Shown here: piece after piece, positions 25,906 to 33,741 of the stretch
Layout of the letters: every line of letters starts with the position of its first letter
Numbering within the stretch: the stretch's first letter is position 1
Made by a program: the position numbers and the translations under genes
Notes under the pieces: model-generated
What the model saw: the letters and a program-made list of their open reading frames with translations, nothing else
Database searches by the model: none
Told to the model about the DNA's origin: nothing
Assembly: GCA_937896235.1 (NCBI GenBank)
Contig: CALBMX010000036.1
Location: forward strand, 62,001 to 126,000
Length of the DNA stretch: 64,000 bases
Source of the DNA: an uncultured bacterium
GTDB taxonomy: Bacteria; Planctomycetota; UBA1135; GCA-002686595
Direction: 5' to 3'

Positions 25906-26577
25906 CTACTCTGTGCGGACACGCTTTCCTCCGGCATAGATTCCGGAGCGAGACGTGTCCTTGTTTTTCGACTCACTCCAAAAAGTGCAAGTGCCGTTCA
26001 ATTGTCCATCTAGGAAAGTGACTTCCTTTTCAAGGTTCCCGTTGGGCCACCACTCTTTCCAAGGTCCGGTCCGAACACCATCCTGGATCGCACCGAGAGA
26101 CTCCGGAGCTCCGGACTCGTAATAGGTCGTAAAGTGGCCATCCCCTCCAATACCTGTGTAGTCACCTTCGATTTGAAGAGTTGCTGACGGATACCAGTTC
26201 ATCCAGGGACCGACTCTTACGCCGTCGGCATAAGAGCCCTCGGAAAGCTTCTCCCCATTGGGGTACCAACGCGTCCATGGGCCATCGGGTTGTCCCATCG
26301 AATAAGCTCCTTGGAACCTAGGGGATGCATTGGCATAGGTGGCTAGAGACACTCCGTCGAGCACACCCGCGCTATAGGTATCTTCTGACTTTTGGGTTCC
26401 GTCGGCATACCACGTTTTCCAGGTACCGTGCGGTCGGCCGCGCACAAGCTCGCCTTGAGACCAAAGCTGCCCATCCCCATATTGCACCTCGCGGATGCCG
26501 GTTTGTGGGCTCCCCGTTGGGTCTCCGGAATCACACGCAGTGCAAAGTAGTACCGCTACAAGTAAGTACCTACTCAT
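25906..26577 (-). CDS. MORN-repeat (YwqK-like) lipoprotein
   Basis: About 223 residues from ATG 26577. A short signal sequence ends in LLCTAC, a likely lipoprotein processing site. The rest is a series of MORN/YwqK repeats of the G-x-W-x-x-W-Y-x-x-G type, visible as WYADG, WYPNG, WYPSA, YYESG and WWPNG. These beta-hairpin repeats are found in 'toxin-antitoxin YwqK family' annotations but usually mediate binding to membranes or proteins; an antitoxin role is not implied. The start overlaps the stop of the sulfatase-fold gene by eight bases (ATGAGTAG), so the two are translated together. The longer upstream frame lies inside that gene and is rejected. Confidence 0.78.
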   Translation of the reverse strand: MSRYLLVAVLLCTACDSGDPTGSPQTGIREVQYGDGQLWSQGELVRGRPHGTWKTWYADGTQKSEDTYSAGVLDGVSLATYANASPRFQGAYSMGQPDGPWTRWYPNGEKLSEGSYADGVRVGPWMNWYPSATLQIEGDYTGIGGDGHFTTYYESGAPESLGAIQDGVRTGPWKEWWPNGNLEKEVTFLDGQLNGTCTFWSESKNKDTSRSGIYAGGKRVRTE

Positions 26578-27886
26578 CGCCTGAGTATCCTGTTTTGTTG
26601 AGGTCCTGTAGGTCGGCAGCTCCCAACTCTTGGTCAACGCGATCGGTGTGGGTTGCCGCAACCTTGATTGCGTCGTCAAAGAGGTCTCGCAATTCGATCC
26701 GGAGCGCCGCCACGTCTTGAGGAGATCCTTTGGCGCGGTTGTGCTTCTCGAGTCGGTCTCTGTCTCGATAGAATAGTGAGGGGGTGTTGGTCCGCCGATC
26801 GATAAGGAACTTGGTCTCGTTGGTGATGATTCCGATTTGGTTACGATATTCGTTACGGTCCAATTCCGCTAAAGCAGGTGGGAGATCAAGCTCGACGCCT
26901 CCATGGAGGACCGGCCGCAAGCTCTTACCAAAGCTCTCCGCCGCTGGAGGGAGCATCGCCAAGTCGAGCAAGGTCGCAGGAACATCGATCGAGCGAACCA
27001 TACTTGAATAGCGCCCAGCGGGGACGCCCGGGACGCGAAGGATAAGGGGTTGGTGGAGTAACTCTTGATAGAGGGTGTGTCCGTGGTCACGGCCTCCATG
27101 GTCTCCAAATTCCTCACCGTGATCCGCAGTGAATACGACAACGGTCTCTTCGCCCAATCCAAGATCATCAAGGCCATCAAGGAGGCGCCCAATATGCGAA
27201 TCCGTGAAAGCAATCTCGCCATCGTATAGATCCAAATCGCGCTGGTCGCCAAAGGTCGGGGTTTGCGAGGCGTGTGCCTGGTAAACCGCGTGGGGGTCAA
27301 AGTAGTGCAACCACAAGAACCAGGGCCTCTCCTCATCCATAGCGGCGTCAGCCTTTGCCTGCAGGAATGCCAAGCCCTTCGCAGTCACGGAAGGCGATGA
27401 AATGACCTCGTCGGACCGGGTCATTTCCAAGACGAGCTCATCATCGAAGTGGACAAAGCCCTGGTGTAAGCCATAGGGACGCCCCAAGAAAACATGGCTA
27501 ACGACGGCAGCCGTATCGTACCCACCGGCGAGCAGCTCCTCAGCTAGGGTGGTATAGGACGGGGCGAGCGAGGAGTAGAACGTCTTGCAGCCATGCGCGG
27601 CCGAAGGCAAGCCCGTCATCAAGCTAGCGAAAGAGGGCAACGTCCAGGGAGCGCTTGATTGAGCGTCTTCAAATACCATCGACTGCTCAGCAAACTTTGC
27701 GAGTGCTGGAGAGGTCGGTCGACCATATCCATAAGGCTCGAGGTGGTCGGCTCGGAGAGTATCCACCGTGATCAGAAGAATATTAGGCTGGCGAACCTGC
27801 TCCTTTGCGCCACCACAAGAGGCCCATGTAAGCGCCATTCCTGCGGCGACCGTCCCGACGAACCTAGAGGAGCGCAGATGCATCAT
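26570..27886 (-). CDS. Sulfatase-fold lipoprotein with Thr at the nucleophile site
   Basis: 438 residues; ATG ATG at the start. Lipobox-like WASC puts the acylated Cys at 24. The metal-binding start NILLITVDTLRADHLEPYGY and VVVFTADHGEEFGDHG with DHGHTLYQE are typical of the sulfatase branch of the alkaline phosphatase superfamily. The activation region reads APWTLPSFASLMTG, so Thr82 occupies the formylglycine Cys position and Phe replaces the Arg. That excludes a classical sulfatase and suggests a phosphodiesterase or phosphotransferase acting outside the inner membrane. The chain ends KTGYSGDE, nearly the same tail as the enzyme at 10 kb. It forms an operon with the downstream MORN lipoprotein. 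Confidence 0.83.
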   Translation of the reverse strand: MMHLRSSRFVGTVAAGMALTWASCGGAKEQVRQPNILLITVDTLRADHLEPYGYGRPTSPALAKFAEQSMVFEDAQSSAPWTLPSFASLMTGLPSAAHGCKTFYSSLAPSYTTLAEELLAGGYDTAAVVSHVFLGRPYGLHQGFVHFDDELVLEMTRSDEVISSPSVTAKGLAFLQAKADAAMDEERPWFLWLHYFDPHAVYQAHASQTPTFGDQRDLDLYDGEIAFTDSHIGRLLDGLDDLGLGEETVVVFTADHGEEFGDHGGRDHGHTLYQELLHQPLILRVPGVPAGRYSSMVRSIDVPATLLDLAMLPPAAESFGKSLRPVLHGGVELDLPPALAELDRNEYRNQIGIITNETKFLIDRRTNTPSLFYRDRDRLEKHNRAKGSPQDVAALRIELRDLFDDAIKVAATHTDRVDQELGAADLQDLNKTGYSGDE

Positions 27887-28033
27887 GGCCGCACTTTACC
27901 ACAAGAGCGGCCACCAGGGGGCACAGGCAGGGACGCCAAGCTTGCCAGGAAGTGACAGGCGAGGTCATTTCCCAAGACAGGTTGACCGTGTCGACCCTAA
28001 GATGGATTGGTGAGCGTCTCGACAGAAAACCCC

Positions 28034-29689
28034 ATGACTCTAAGTCCTTGCCGAATCACCTACCTCCTAGCTTGTGCCTGCTTCCTATCTGGCGTTGGTT
28101 TGGAGCTACTCTTTGGTGTACGGGGCTTTATGCCTTTGGATCACTCCATTGTGTTTGATGGAGGTTGGCGCATCCTCAATGGTCAAATTCCATGGCGCGA
28201 GTTCGACTTGCCCAGCGCGGCGACTCCCAGTTTTATCCAAGCCTGGTTCTTTCAACTTTGCGGCGTGAACTGGGCGGCATACATCGCCCACGCGGCACTT
28301 TTTAACGGTCTGTTCTGCATCCTCGTTTTTGGCTTCTTGGCGCGGTTGGGTTTGGACAAAAGATGGGCCGCCCTCTACGGGGCGTGTAGTGGTGCGCTCT
28401 TATTCGCGCCAGTAGGAGTACCCTTCCCAGAGCAGCACGCATTCTTTTTCACGCTACTCGGGGTGTGGCTTTTCCAGGTCGGAAGGACGGCCACTTCCGG
28501 ACGTCGTGCGCTCATTGCATTGGCCCTAGTGCCAACAGCATTGCTACTTGGGTTCTTTTCAAAGCAGCTGCCTACAGGGTTAAGTCCGCTCCTCCTAGTA
28601 ACCTTGCTTGCATTGCCTGGCGCAAGGCCTCGGGTAGAGGCTCTAGTGGGAATGGGGATTGGGGCTGTTCTCTGCGCTGGCCTAGCCGGGGTGTTTCTGT
28701 TCACAACAGGGGTGGAGATTGCCGGCATTCAGCACGCACTCTTTGACCTGCCGATGGCGGCTGCCGATCGGCGCATGGCCTTCCTGCCGTCCACCTCCAA
28801 AATGCCATGGCACGTGATTCAGGTGGGGCTCACGCAGGGTCTCTGGTCAGTTGCTGCCTTGCATGTAATCTTCTTAACGTATGGCGGCAATGCTCTCTTT
28901 CGACGGCGGGGAAATTGGCAAGTAGTTGGGGGGCTCTTGCTCTTGGCTGAGCTGGTCCTTCTCATTGATGTCGTGACCATTGTGCTCGCCAACAACCAGG
29001 ATGGAGTGGGAGTCGGGTGGATTTTCTTGGCGCTTGCTATTGGCCAGACTGGGGTCCATCAAATGTCAGAGTCCGGGCTCCGTTGGGACCGAGTAGGGAG
29101 CGCAGGGTCTGTTGTCATACTCATCGTGCTCGTTAGAGACGTTATTCACTTCTCTGCAACTGTGAATGCGACTCGCATTGCAAACGATATGGTTTTTGAT
29201 GCAGGGCTTGCAGACGCGACAACCTTGCCGGACTCTCTATGGCCGATGCGCTGGACCACTCCCGAACACCATAATTTTCCCTCAGAAGATTTGGTCGCGA
29301 TCTTGGAATACCTAGAGAGCGCTGAGGGGGATTTCCTCCTCGTTGGCGACACCTCCATTCTGTATGGGCTTTCGGGGCACCGCTCCGTCTTGCCATCACT
29401 TTGGTATCACCCCGGAGTGACTTTACCTGCGCCTGGAAGTCTCGAGTTTTCCGAGTGGCAAGGTCGCATTCTTGAGAACATGAAACCTCAGCTGGCAGGC
29501 GATGGAGGGCAGCCTCGGGCGGAAGTCCTTCGTGTTGTTGAAGAGCGTGCCGGGACTTGGGTAGGCAACTGGAGCGTAAAAGACCTCCCCCTGGTATGGA
29601 GGTCGATCCGAGGGCGGGTCCAAGATGAAGTCAATTTGGGCGCCTTTCGGATACTTGAGCTTCGCCCTCAAGCATTGGGGACGAAATAG
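28034..29689 (+). CDS. Polytopic membrane protein, glycosyltransferase-39-like
   Basis: About 551 residues from ATG 28034; GTG 28010 is an alternative start. At least ten membrane helices fill the first 370 residues, with DLPSAATPSFIQAWFFQLCG, an acidic-free first loop, and repeated 'FxFL' helices, as in the ArnT/PMT superfamily of lipid-linked sugar transferases. The C-terminal 170 residues are soluble and include LLVGDTSILYGLSGHRSVLP. The catalytic Asp pair of PMT enzymes in the first loop is represented by DHSIVFDGGW. The donor and acceptor are unknown. It is divergent from the sulfatase-fold gene and converges with the next membrane protein, 12 bases between stops. Confidence 0.6.
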   Translation: MTLSPCRITYLLACACFLSGVGLELLFGVRGFMPLDHSIVFDGGWRILNGQIPWREFDLPSAATPSFIQAWFFQLCGVNWAAYIAHAALFNGLFCILVFGFLARLGLDKRWAALYGACSGALLFAPVGVPFPEQHAFFFTLLGVWLFQVGRTATSGRRALIALALVPTALLLGFFSKQLPTGLSPLLLVTLLALPGARPRVEALVGMGIGAVLCAGLAGVFLFTTGVEIAGIQHALFDLPMAAADRRMAFLPSTSKMPWHVIQVGLTQGLWSVAALHVIFLTYGGNALFRRRGNWQVVGGLLLLAELVLLIDVVTIVLANNQDGVGVGWIFLALAIGQTGVHQMSESGLRWDRVGSAGSVVILIVLVRDVIHFSATVNATRIANDMVFDAGLADATTLPDSLWPMRWTTPEHHNFPSEDLVAILEYLESAEGDFLLVGDTSILYGLSGHRSVLPSLWYHPGVTLPAPGSLEFSEWQGRILENMKPQLAGDGGQPRAEVLRVVEERAGTWVGNWSVKDLPLVWRSIRGRVQDEVNLGAFRILELRPQALGTK

Positions 29690-29701
29690 AATATTCGCCC
29701 G

Positions 29702-31792
29702 CTATCCGTCAGTGCCGTCAACGTAGTCAATCGAATGCATTTGACTCGCCTGCTCGTAACCACTCCGGACAAGCGCCTGAACCTCCTCACTCCTTGGGGC
29801 AAGAAACCGCTCAAAGGCCTCTGGGCGCAAGAGGAACAGGCGATAGCAGCGGTGTCCAAAGCCATGAAAAATGGAGTCCGGAAATCGGCCGGATTGCAAC
29901 TTGTTCAACTCGGATTCCAGGGTCTCTTGGTCAAGAGGGGCACCCGTTCCAAACCGGCCAAGTCCTAAACTCAACAGGTCCCTAATCCTTGCCTTGTCGC
30001 CTCCCGTTCGGAGTTCGGTAATGCCGTTTTTGATGGCCAGTTCAGCGAGTCGAAAATGCAAGCGTTTGCCTTTCATCGTCCAGGCACCAAGACCCGGAAG
30101 GAAATCCTTCCAATGGTCTGGTGAAGCTTCTTTCATCTCGGCGACAATCTCTGGAAGGGTCTGCTTGGAGTGGCGGTAGACACCTTCGGCAGCTCCGGAA
30201 TACAACTCGTCACGAGGGATGCCTGTAACTTGCGTTAAGATACGCAAGGTTTCCACTTGGCCGACTTCCATGCGACCGGCTAATTTTGAATAGTAGGCTC
30301 GGTAGTCGGTTCCTCTTCGATCTACAAGCCGACTGAATCCCACGCTAAAGCTGGGCTGGGTACCTTGGCTAACTCCACTAGCGTAAGACCAGCAGCCCAG
30401 AGAGAATGTAAGGCCAAAGCACAAAAGGCCGAGGCGCTTCTTGAGCGGTTTGGGTGAAGAAAGCAGGGAGGAGCACAATCCAGCCACTAGAAGAGTGGCG
30501 AACGCCCAGAAGGGTGTGTAGCGCATCACTAAGAAGTACTCGGGGAAGTACGTCACCAAGAAACCAGTAAACGGAATCACACAAGCGAAGGCAGCTAGAT
30601 AGCCGGTGAGAAGCAGAGTCGCGTCACGTTCACTAGACCCCAGATTTACCTTGCGCCTTCGGTAGCCCCAAATCCCCCAAACGGGCAGCGTCAGGAACAA
30701 TAAAAGTTGAAGGAAGCCTCGCGCCCCAGAGGCCTCTATTATCCCCCCCGGCAGCTTCGATAGAGTGGGAGCTCGCCTTTCCTTCATGGCAAGAATCTCC
30801 AGCTGGTTTGCGTCTATCCTCGGCGCCCTCTTCTGCGGCGCGGCTTCAGGGAGTTCTGTTGTTCCCTCTGCTAGCAGCTCATTTTCGTCCTCCGCAGAGT
30901 TCTCCTCTTGGATTGCATGAATGTCGAACACACTCATCCCAACCCGAGATGCCATAAACAACAAGGGCGATACTCCGATCAGGCAGCCACAAATCAGATG
31001 ACCAAACCGCTTCCTTGTCAGTGTCTTCCGGTAGATAAGGACAAGGCCAGCTAATCCAATGAGTGGAGCGAGTTGGTAATTGTAGAAGAAGCCGAATCCA
31101 CCGGCGACTCCAAGAAGCCATGGTGTGGATGCGCGGTACACACTGGGATCTCGCTTCTCTTGCAAGAGACGTAAAGTGAGCCCTGCGACCAGAAACTGGA
31201 ATACTAGTGCTTGATAGTGGATGCCAAGATTGAGCAGCGCTAGCTTCTGGAAGGGCATCGGAGAAAAGATGAAGAGCGCACCAAAGATCAACATGGCCCG
31301 AAATCCAAATGCCCTTCTGGCAAGTAAACATCCAGCGAGCAGAACGAGGATCTCCGTGCAGATGGCGACGACCTTATGGGCCAAGAGGCTGGGACCCAAG
31401 ACCGCAAAGAAAGGGATCGTCACAAGGGCCTGAACAAAGCCTCCACCCTCGTAGTGGTGGTAGATGAGACTCTCGATAGGTAGGTCTAACCCGCCCGTAA
31501 TTGCTGTGGCTACGGAGCCCCGAACGTACTCTTCGCCACGTTCATAGGTGTCCGTGCCTAGAATCGCTAGGGACCCGCGTGCGACCACCAAAATGACAAC
31601 CAGCGTGGTGAGCGCCAAGATCACATCCCTTAGCCTGCCCTTGGGGAACATATGTACCTGCTCCGCTGAGTCGTCCTGGCCGTTTTGATCGGAAGCAGGA
31701 CGCTCCGCTTTGGAATTAAGCACGGTGATTCGTGGTGCCCTGTTGGGGGGGGTGTTTTGGGTCAAAGGCGGCGCAATCCTGACCGGTTTCAC
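29702..31792 (-). CDS. Polytopic membrane protein with soluble C-terminal domain, glycosyltransferase-like
   Basis: 696 residues from a GTG start; an ATG 47 codons in is possible. After a polar N-terminal segment come about ten membrane helices (RDVILALTTLVVILVVARG first, DTYERGEEYVRG in the first loop), the layout of GT-C fold glycosyltransferases. A charged linker of about 60 residues rich in Glu and Ala follows, then more helices, then a soluble C-terminal domain of about 200 residues (PGLGAWTMKGKRLHFRLAE, HGFGHRCYRLFLL). I know no family for that domain; the His/Cys cluster GFGHRC may bind a metal. It converges with the previous gene and is divergent from the ferritin-like gene. Confidence 0.6.
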   Translation of the reverse strand: MKPVRIAPPLTQNTPPNRAPRITVLNSKAERPASDQNGQDDSAEQVHMFPKGRLRDVILALTTLVVILVVARGSLAILGTDTYERGEEYVRGSVATAITGGLDLPIESLIYHHYEGGGFVQALVTIPFFAVLGPSLLAHKVVAICTEILVLLAGCLLARRAFGFRAMLIFGALFIFSPMPFQKLALLNLGIHYQALVFQFLVAGLTLRLLQEKRDPSVYRASTPWLLGVAGGFGFFYNYQLAPLIGLAGLVLIYRKTLTRKRFGHLICGCLIGVSPLLFMASRVGMSVFDIHAIQEENSAEDENELLAEGTTELPEAAPQKRAPRIDANQLEILAMKERRAPTLSKLPGGIIEASGARGFLQLLLFLTLPVWGIWGYRRRKVNLGSSERDATLLLTGYLAAFACVIPFTGFLVTYFPEYFLVMRYTPFWAFATLLVAGLCSSLLSSPKPLKKRLGLLCFGLTFSLGCWSYASGVSQGTQPSFSVGFSRLVDRRGTDYRAYYSKLAGRMEVGQVETLRILTQVTGIPRDELYSGAAEGVYRHSKQTLPEIVAEMKEASPDHWKDFLPGLGAWTMKGKRLHFRLAELAIKNGITELRTGGDKARIRDLLSLGLGRFGTGAPLDQETLESELNKLQSGRFPDSIFHGFGHRCYRLFLLRPEAFERFLAPRSEEVQALVRSGYEQASQMHSIDYVDGTDG

Positions 31793-31952
31793 GAAGGACG
31801 ATTATCGACGGAGCAGTCTGAGATTTCATGCCAAAGGCCCGGCAGCCATGGGGTGTTCCCGATTCATACGTGACAAAGTAATGTGCACATCGAACGCATA
31901 TGGGGCGACCCTCCTGTTCCCTGTTTCCATTCATACGACTAGAATGCTTGGC

Positions 31953-32807
31953 ATGAGTGCTGTGGGAAAATCGCGCATCCCAGGCGAGGGCCTGGCTGCG
32001 CATGAAGCGCCGAGAGAGGGGACTGTGGAAGCATGGGCATGGCAATATATCCATACGATGGACCTCAATCAAAAAAGGTTCCCGACTCAGCCTCCATCAC
32101 TTTGGGAAGACGGTCAAGTCGCTCGGCGAATCGCCAGCCCGGGGAGGCCTCCTGAGCTAGAGGTTGTAGCGAGAAGCCCGCGTACTCCCAAGCCCGGGGC
32201 CCTCATCCGGGACAAGGTACGTGCCCAACTCTTCCATACTTTTTGGCACCACGAGCTGCAGGCAGCCGAGCTCTTCGCATGGGCCCTATTGGCCTTCCCC
32301 CAAACGCCTCTCGAATTCCGCCAGGGGTTACTCGGCATCCTCCAGGATGAAGTTCGGCACATGGCTTTATATGAGGGTCATCTAGCTAAGCTCGGGTTCC
32401 AGGTCGGGTCCTTCCCTGTTCGTGATTGGTTTTGGCAGCGCGTGCCGATGGCGGAAGAACCAGAGGAGTTTGTCGCCCTTGTCTCCCTCGGATTGGAGTC
32501 AGGCAATCTGGATCATGGGGCCCTTTTTGCGCCACGCCTACGGATTGCTGGCGACGCCGAAGCGGCAGCTATCGTTGATCAAATCTCCCTAGATGAGGAA
32601 GCACATGTCGCGTTTGGCGTCCTTTGGTTTCCCCGCCTTATGGGGAAGACCACCTATGATTTTGAGGCGTGGAGGAGAGCATTGCCGAAGCCGCTATCCC
32701 CAATCCTTTTTCGCGGAAAGCCTCTCGACCGCAAGGCCCGTGCTCGCGCTGGCCAGTCGGATAGCTTCATGGACGCCCTAGCGGAGTGGACCCCACCCGA
32801 GGCCTGA
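31953..32807 (+). CDS. DUF455-type ferritin-like protein
   Basis: About 284 residues from ATG 31953; an ATG three codons earlier is also possible and the frame upstream is not coding-like. Four-helix ferritin-like motifs provide the ligands for a di-metal centre: HELQAAELFAW, ILQDEVRHMALYEGHL (E-x-x-H) and SLDEEAHVAFG (E-x-x-H). This matches the DUF455 family, whose function is not established; relatives with this centre are oxygenases or ferritin-like stores. No signal peptide is seen, so it should be cytoplasmic. It is divergent from the GT-C-like membrane protein with about 160 bases between starts. Confidence 0.8.
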   Translation: MSAVGKSRIPGEGLAAHEAPREGTVEAWAWQYIHTMDLNQKRFPTQPPSLWEDGQVARRIASPGRPPELEVVARSPRTPKPGALIRDKVRAQLFHTFWHHELQAAELFAWALLAFPQTPLEFRQGLLGILQDEVRHMALYEGHLAKLGFQVGSFPVRDWFWQRVPMAEEPEEFVALVSLGLESGNLDHGALFAPRLRIAGDAEAAAIVDQISLDEEAHVAFGVLWFPRLMGKTTYDFEAWRRALPKPLSPILFRGKPLDRKARARAGQSDSFMDALAEWTPPEA

Positions 32808-33024
32808 ATCGGGTACTAGGTGGCTTCATGGGCCACTTGTTCGCACTTTGGTTTCGTGTGTCCCGGGTGGCCACATGGTTCCCCAGCAGCACCCGGAAGG
32901 AGCTCTTGAGCAGGGACTCGATGGCTGCCAAGAGAGATATTCCCAAGCCCATTTAGACCAAGTGGGCTCTCCAAATCCTGAAGTAAGAAGCATGGGGGGG
33001 AACATTAGACTCAACCCTATTTGA

Positions 33025-33204
33025 TCGCTTTTCATTGCGCGGGTTCTCGACTGTGAGCTCAAAGAAGCATGGCTTCCATCGTGTGGAGACGGACAGCTGC
33101 CTAGCGAGTGTGCCCGCAAGGAGAACGTGTTCGATTTGAATCCTCGGGAGGTGGATTCAGGCCGGCAAGTTTTGGTCTCAATCATCAATCCCCAACCCAG
33201 TTGA
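33025..33204 (+). pseudogene. Possible gene fragment, 59 codons, no start
   Basis: Open from a TGA at 33022 to TGA 33202. The translation is protein-like (FIARVLDCELKEAWLPSCGDG, ENVFDLNPREVDSG, QVLVSIINPQPS) yet no ATG, GTG or TTG is suitably placed. It overlaps the end of a minus-strand small ORF. Family not recognised. Confidence 0.25.
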
Positions 33205-33303
33205 GGAGGGACGAGGGCCCCGATGGACTTCCTGCTCGGGCGCTGTTTCTGTCACCGTGATAGCGGCATCCTTTAGCGCTTTTTGATATTCGAGAGTTGT
33301 CAT
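33178..33303 (-). CDS. Possible small protein, 41 residues
   Basis: ATG 33303 starts MTTLEYQKALKDAAITVTE, an amphipathic, Lys/Glu/Ala-balanced beginning, and the frame ends at 33178. It is too short to judge by composition. It lies in a region that otherwise looks decayed. No ribosome binding site stands out. Confidence 0.25.
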   Translation of the reverse strand: MTTLEYQKALKDAAITVTETAPEQEVHRGPRPSSTGLGIDD

Positions 33304-33477
33304 CCTACTCAGGGTATTGCCCTCACACGATGGTTCGTGGCCAGACAGATCATCGTTATGAGGGCTATTCGGCTGGCTAGATCCAAGCTGCGTGTCCAGC
33401 TTCCGTGAATTTTGAAAGAGGGTTTTTGGAGAGGTCTTCCCGCCGCAGTTCGGGTTAATATTTGCGGTACACTAGCG

Positions 33478-33570
33478 ATGGGGTGTTTCGCGAATACTAA
33501 GCCCAAAGCTGGCATGCTAATTTCGCGTAAAGCTCGTAATGCTAAAGCGCAAAACTCGGCCTTGGCCTGA
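33478..33570 (+). CDS. Possible small basic protein, 30 residues
   Basis: ATG 33478 opens MGCFANTKPKAGMLISRKAR and ends at TGA 33570; Lys/Arg/Ala-rich. It may be chance. Nothing else supports it. Confidence 0.18.
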   Translation: MGCFANTKPKAGMLISRKARNAKAQNSALA

Positions 33571-33741
33571 CGGACATGGCTCCACTTGGGGACCGGTACC
33601 CCGTGCTCAAGCCCCGCCTCGGGCTCAAGTTGGACCTCGGCTACGGTCGGCGCGGCAAGTGATGGCCTCCTTTCAGCGGCGAGCTTCCCCCTTGTGGCCG
33701 CATCGTTAGCTTGATGACTTCATCCCGAAAGGGAGCCATGG

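Larger units (their letters stand above)
32808..33741. other. 934 bases with no convincing gene, several short open stretches
   Basis: No frame of normal gene length with protein-like composition is present. Short candidates are listed separately. The longest minus-strand frame (32826-33188) is Ser/Arg/Pro-rich and looks like chance. The interval separates a cytoplasmic ferritin-like gene from a minus-strand sulfatase-fold gene, so it should hold the end signals of both. Confidence 0.6.

Noticed and set aside
25906-26577. YwqK antitoxin of a toxin-antitoxin pair
   Set aside because: No toxin gene is next to it; the partner is a sulfatase-fold enzyme and the protein is a lipoprotein.
31710-31952. 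Longer N-terminus for the ferritin-like gene
   Set aside because: It would overlap the divergent gene's start and adds 80 residues without family likeness.
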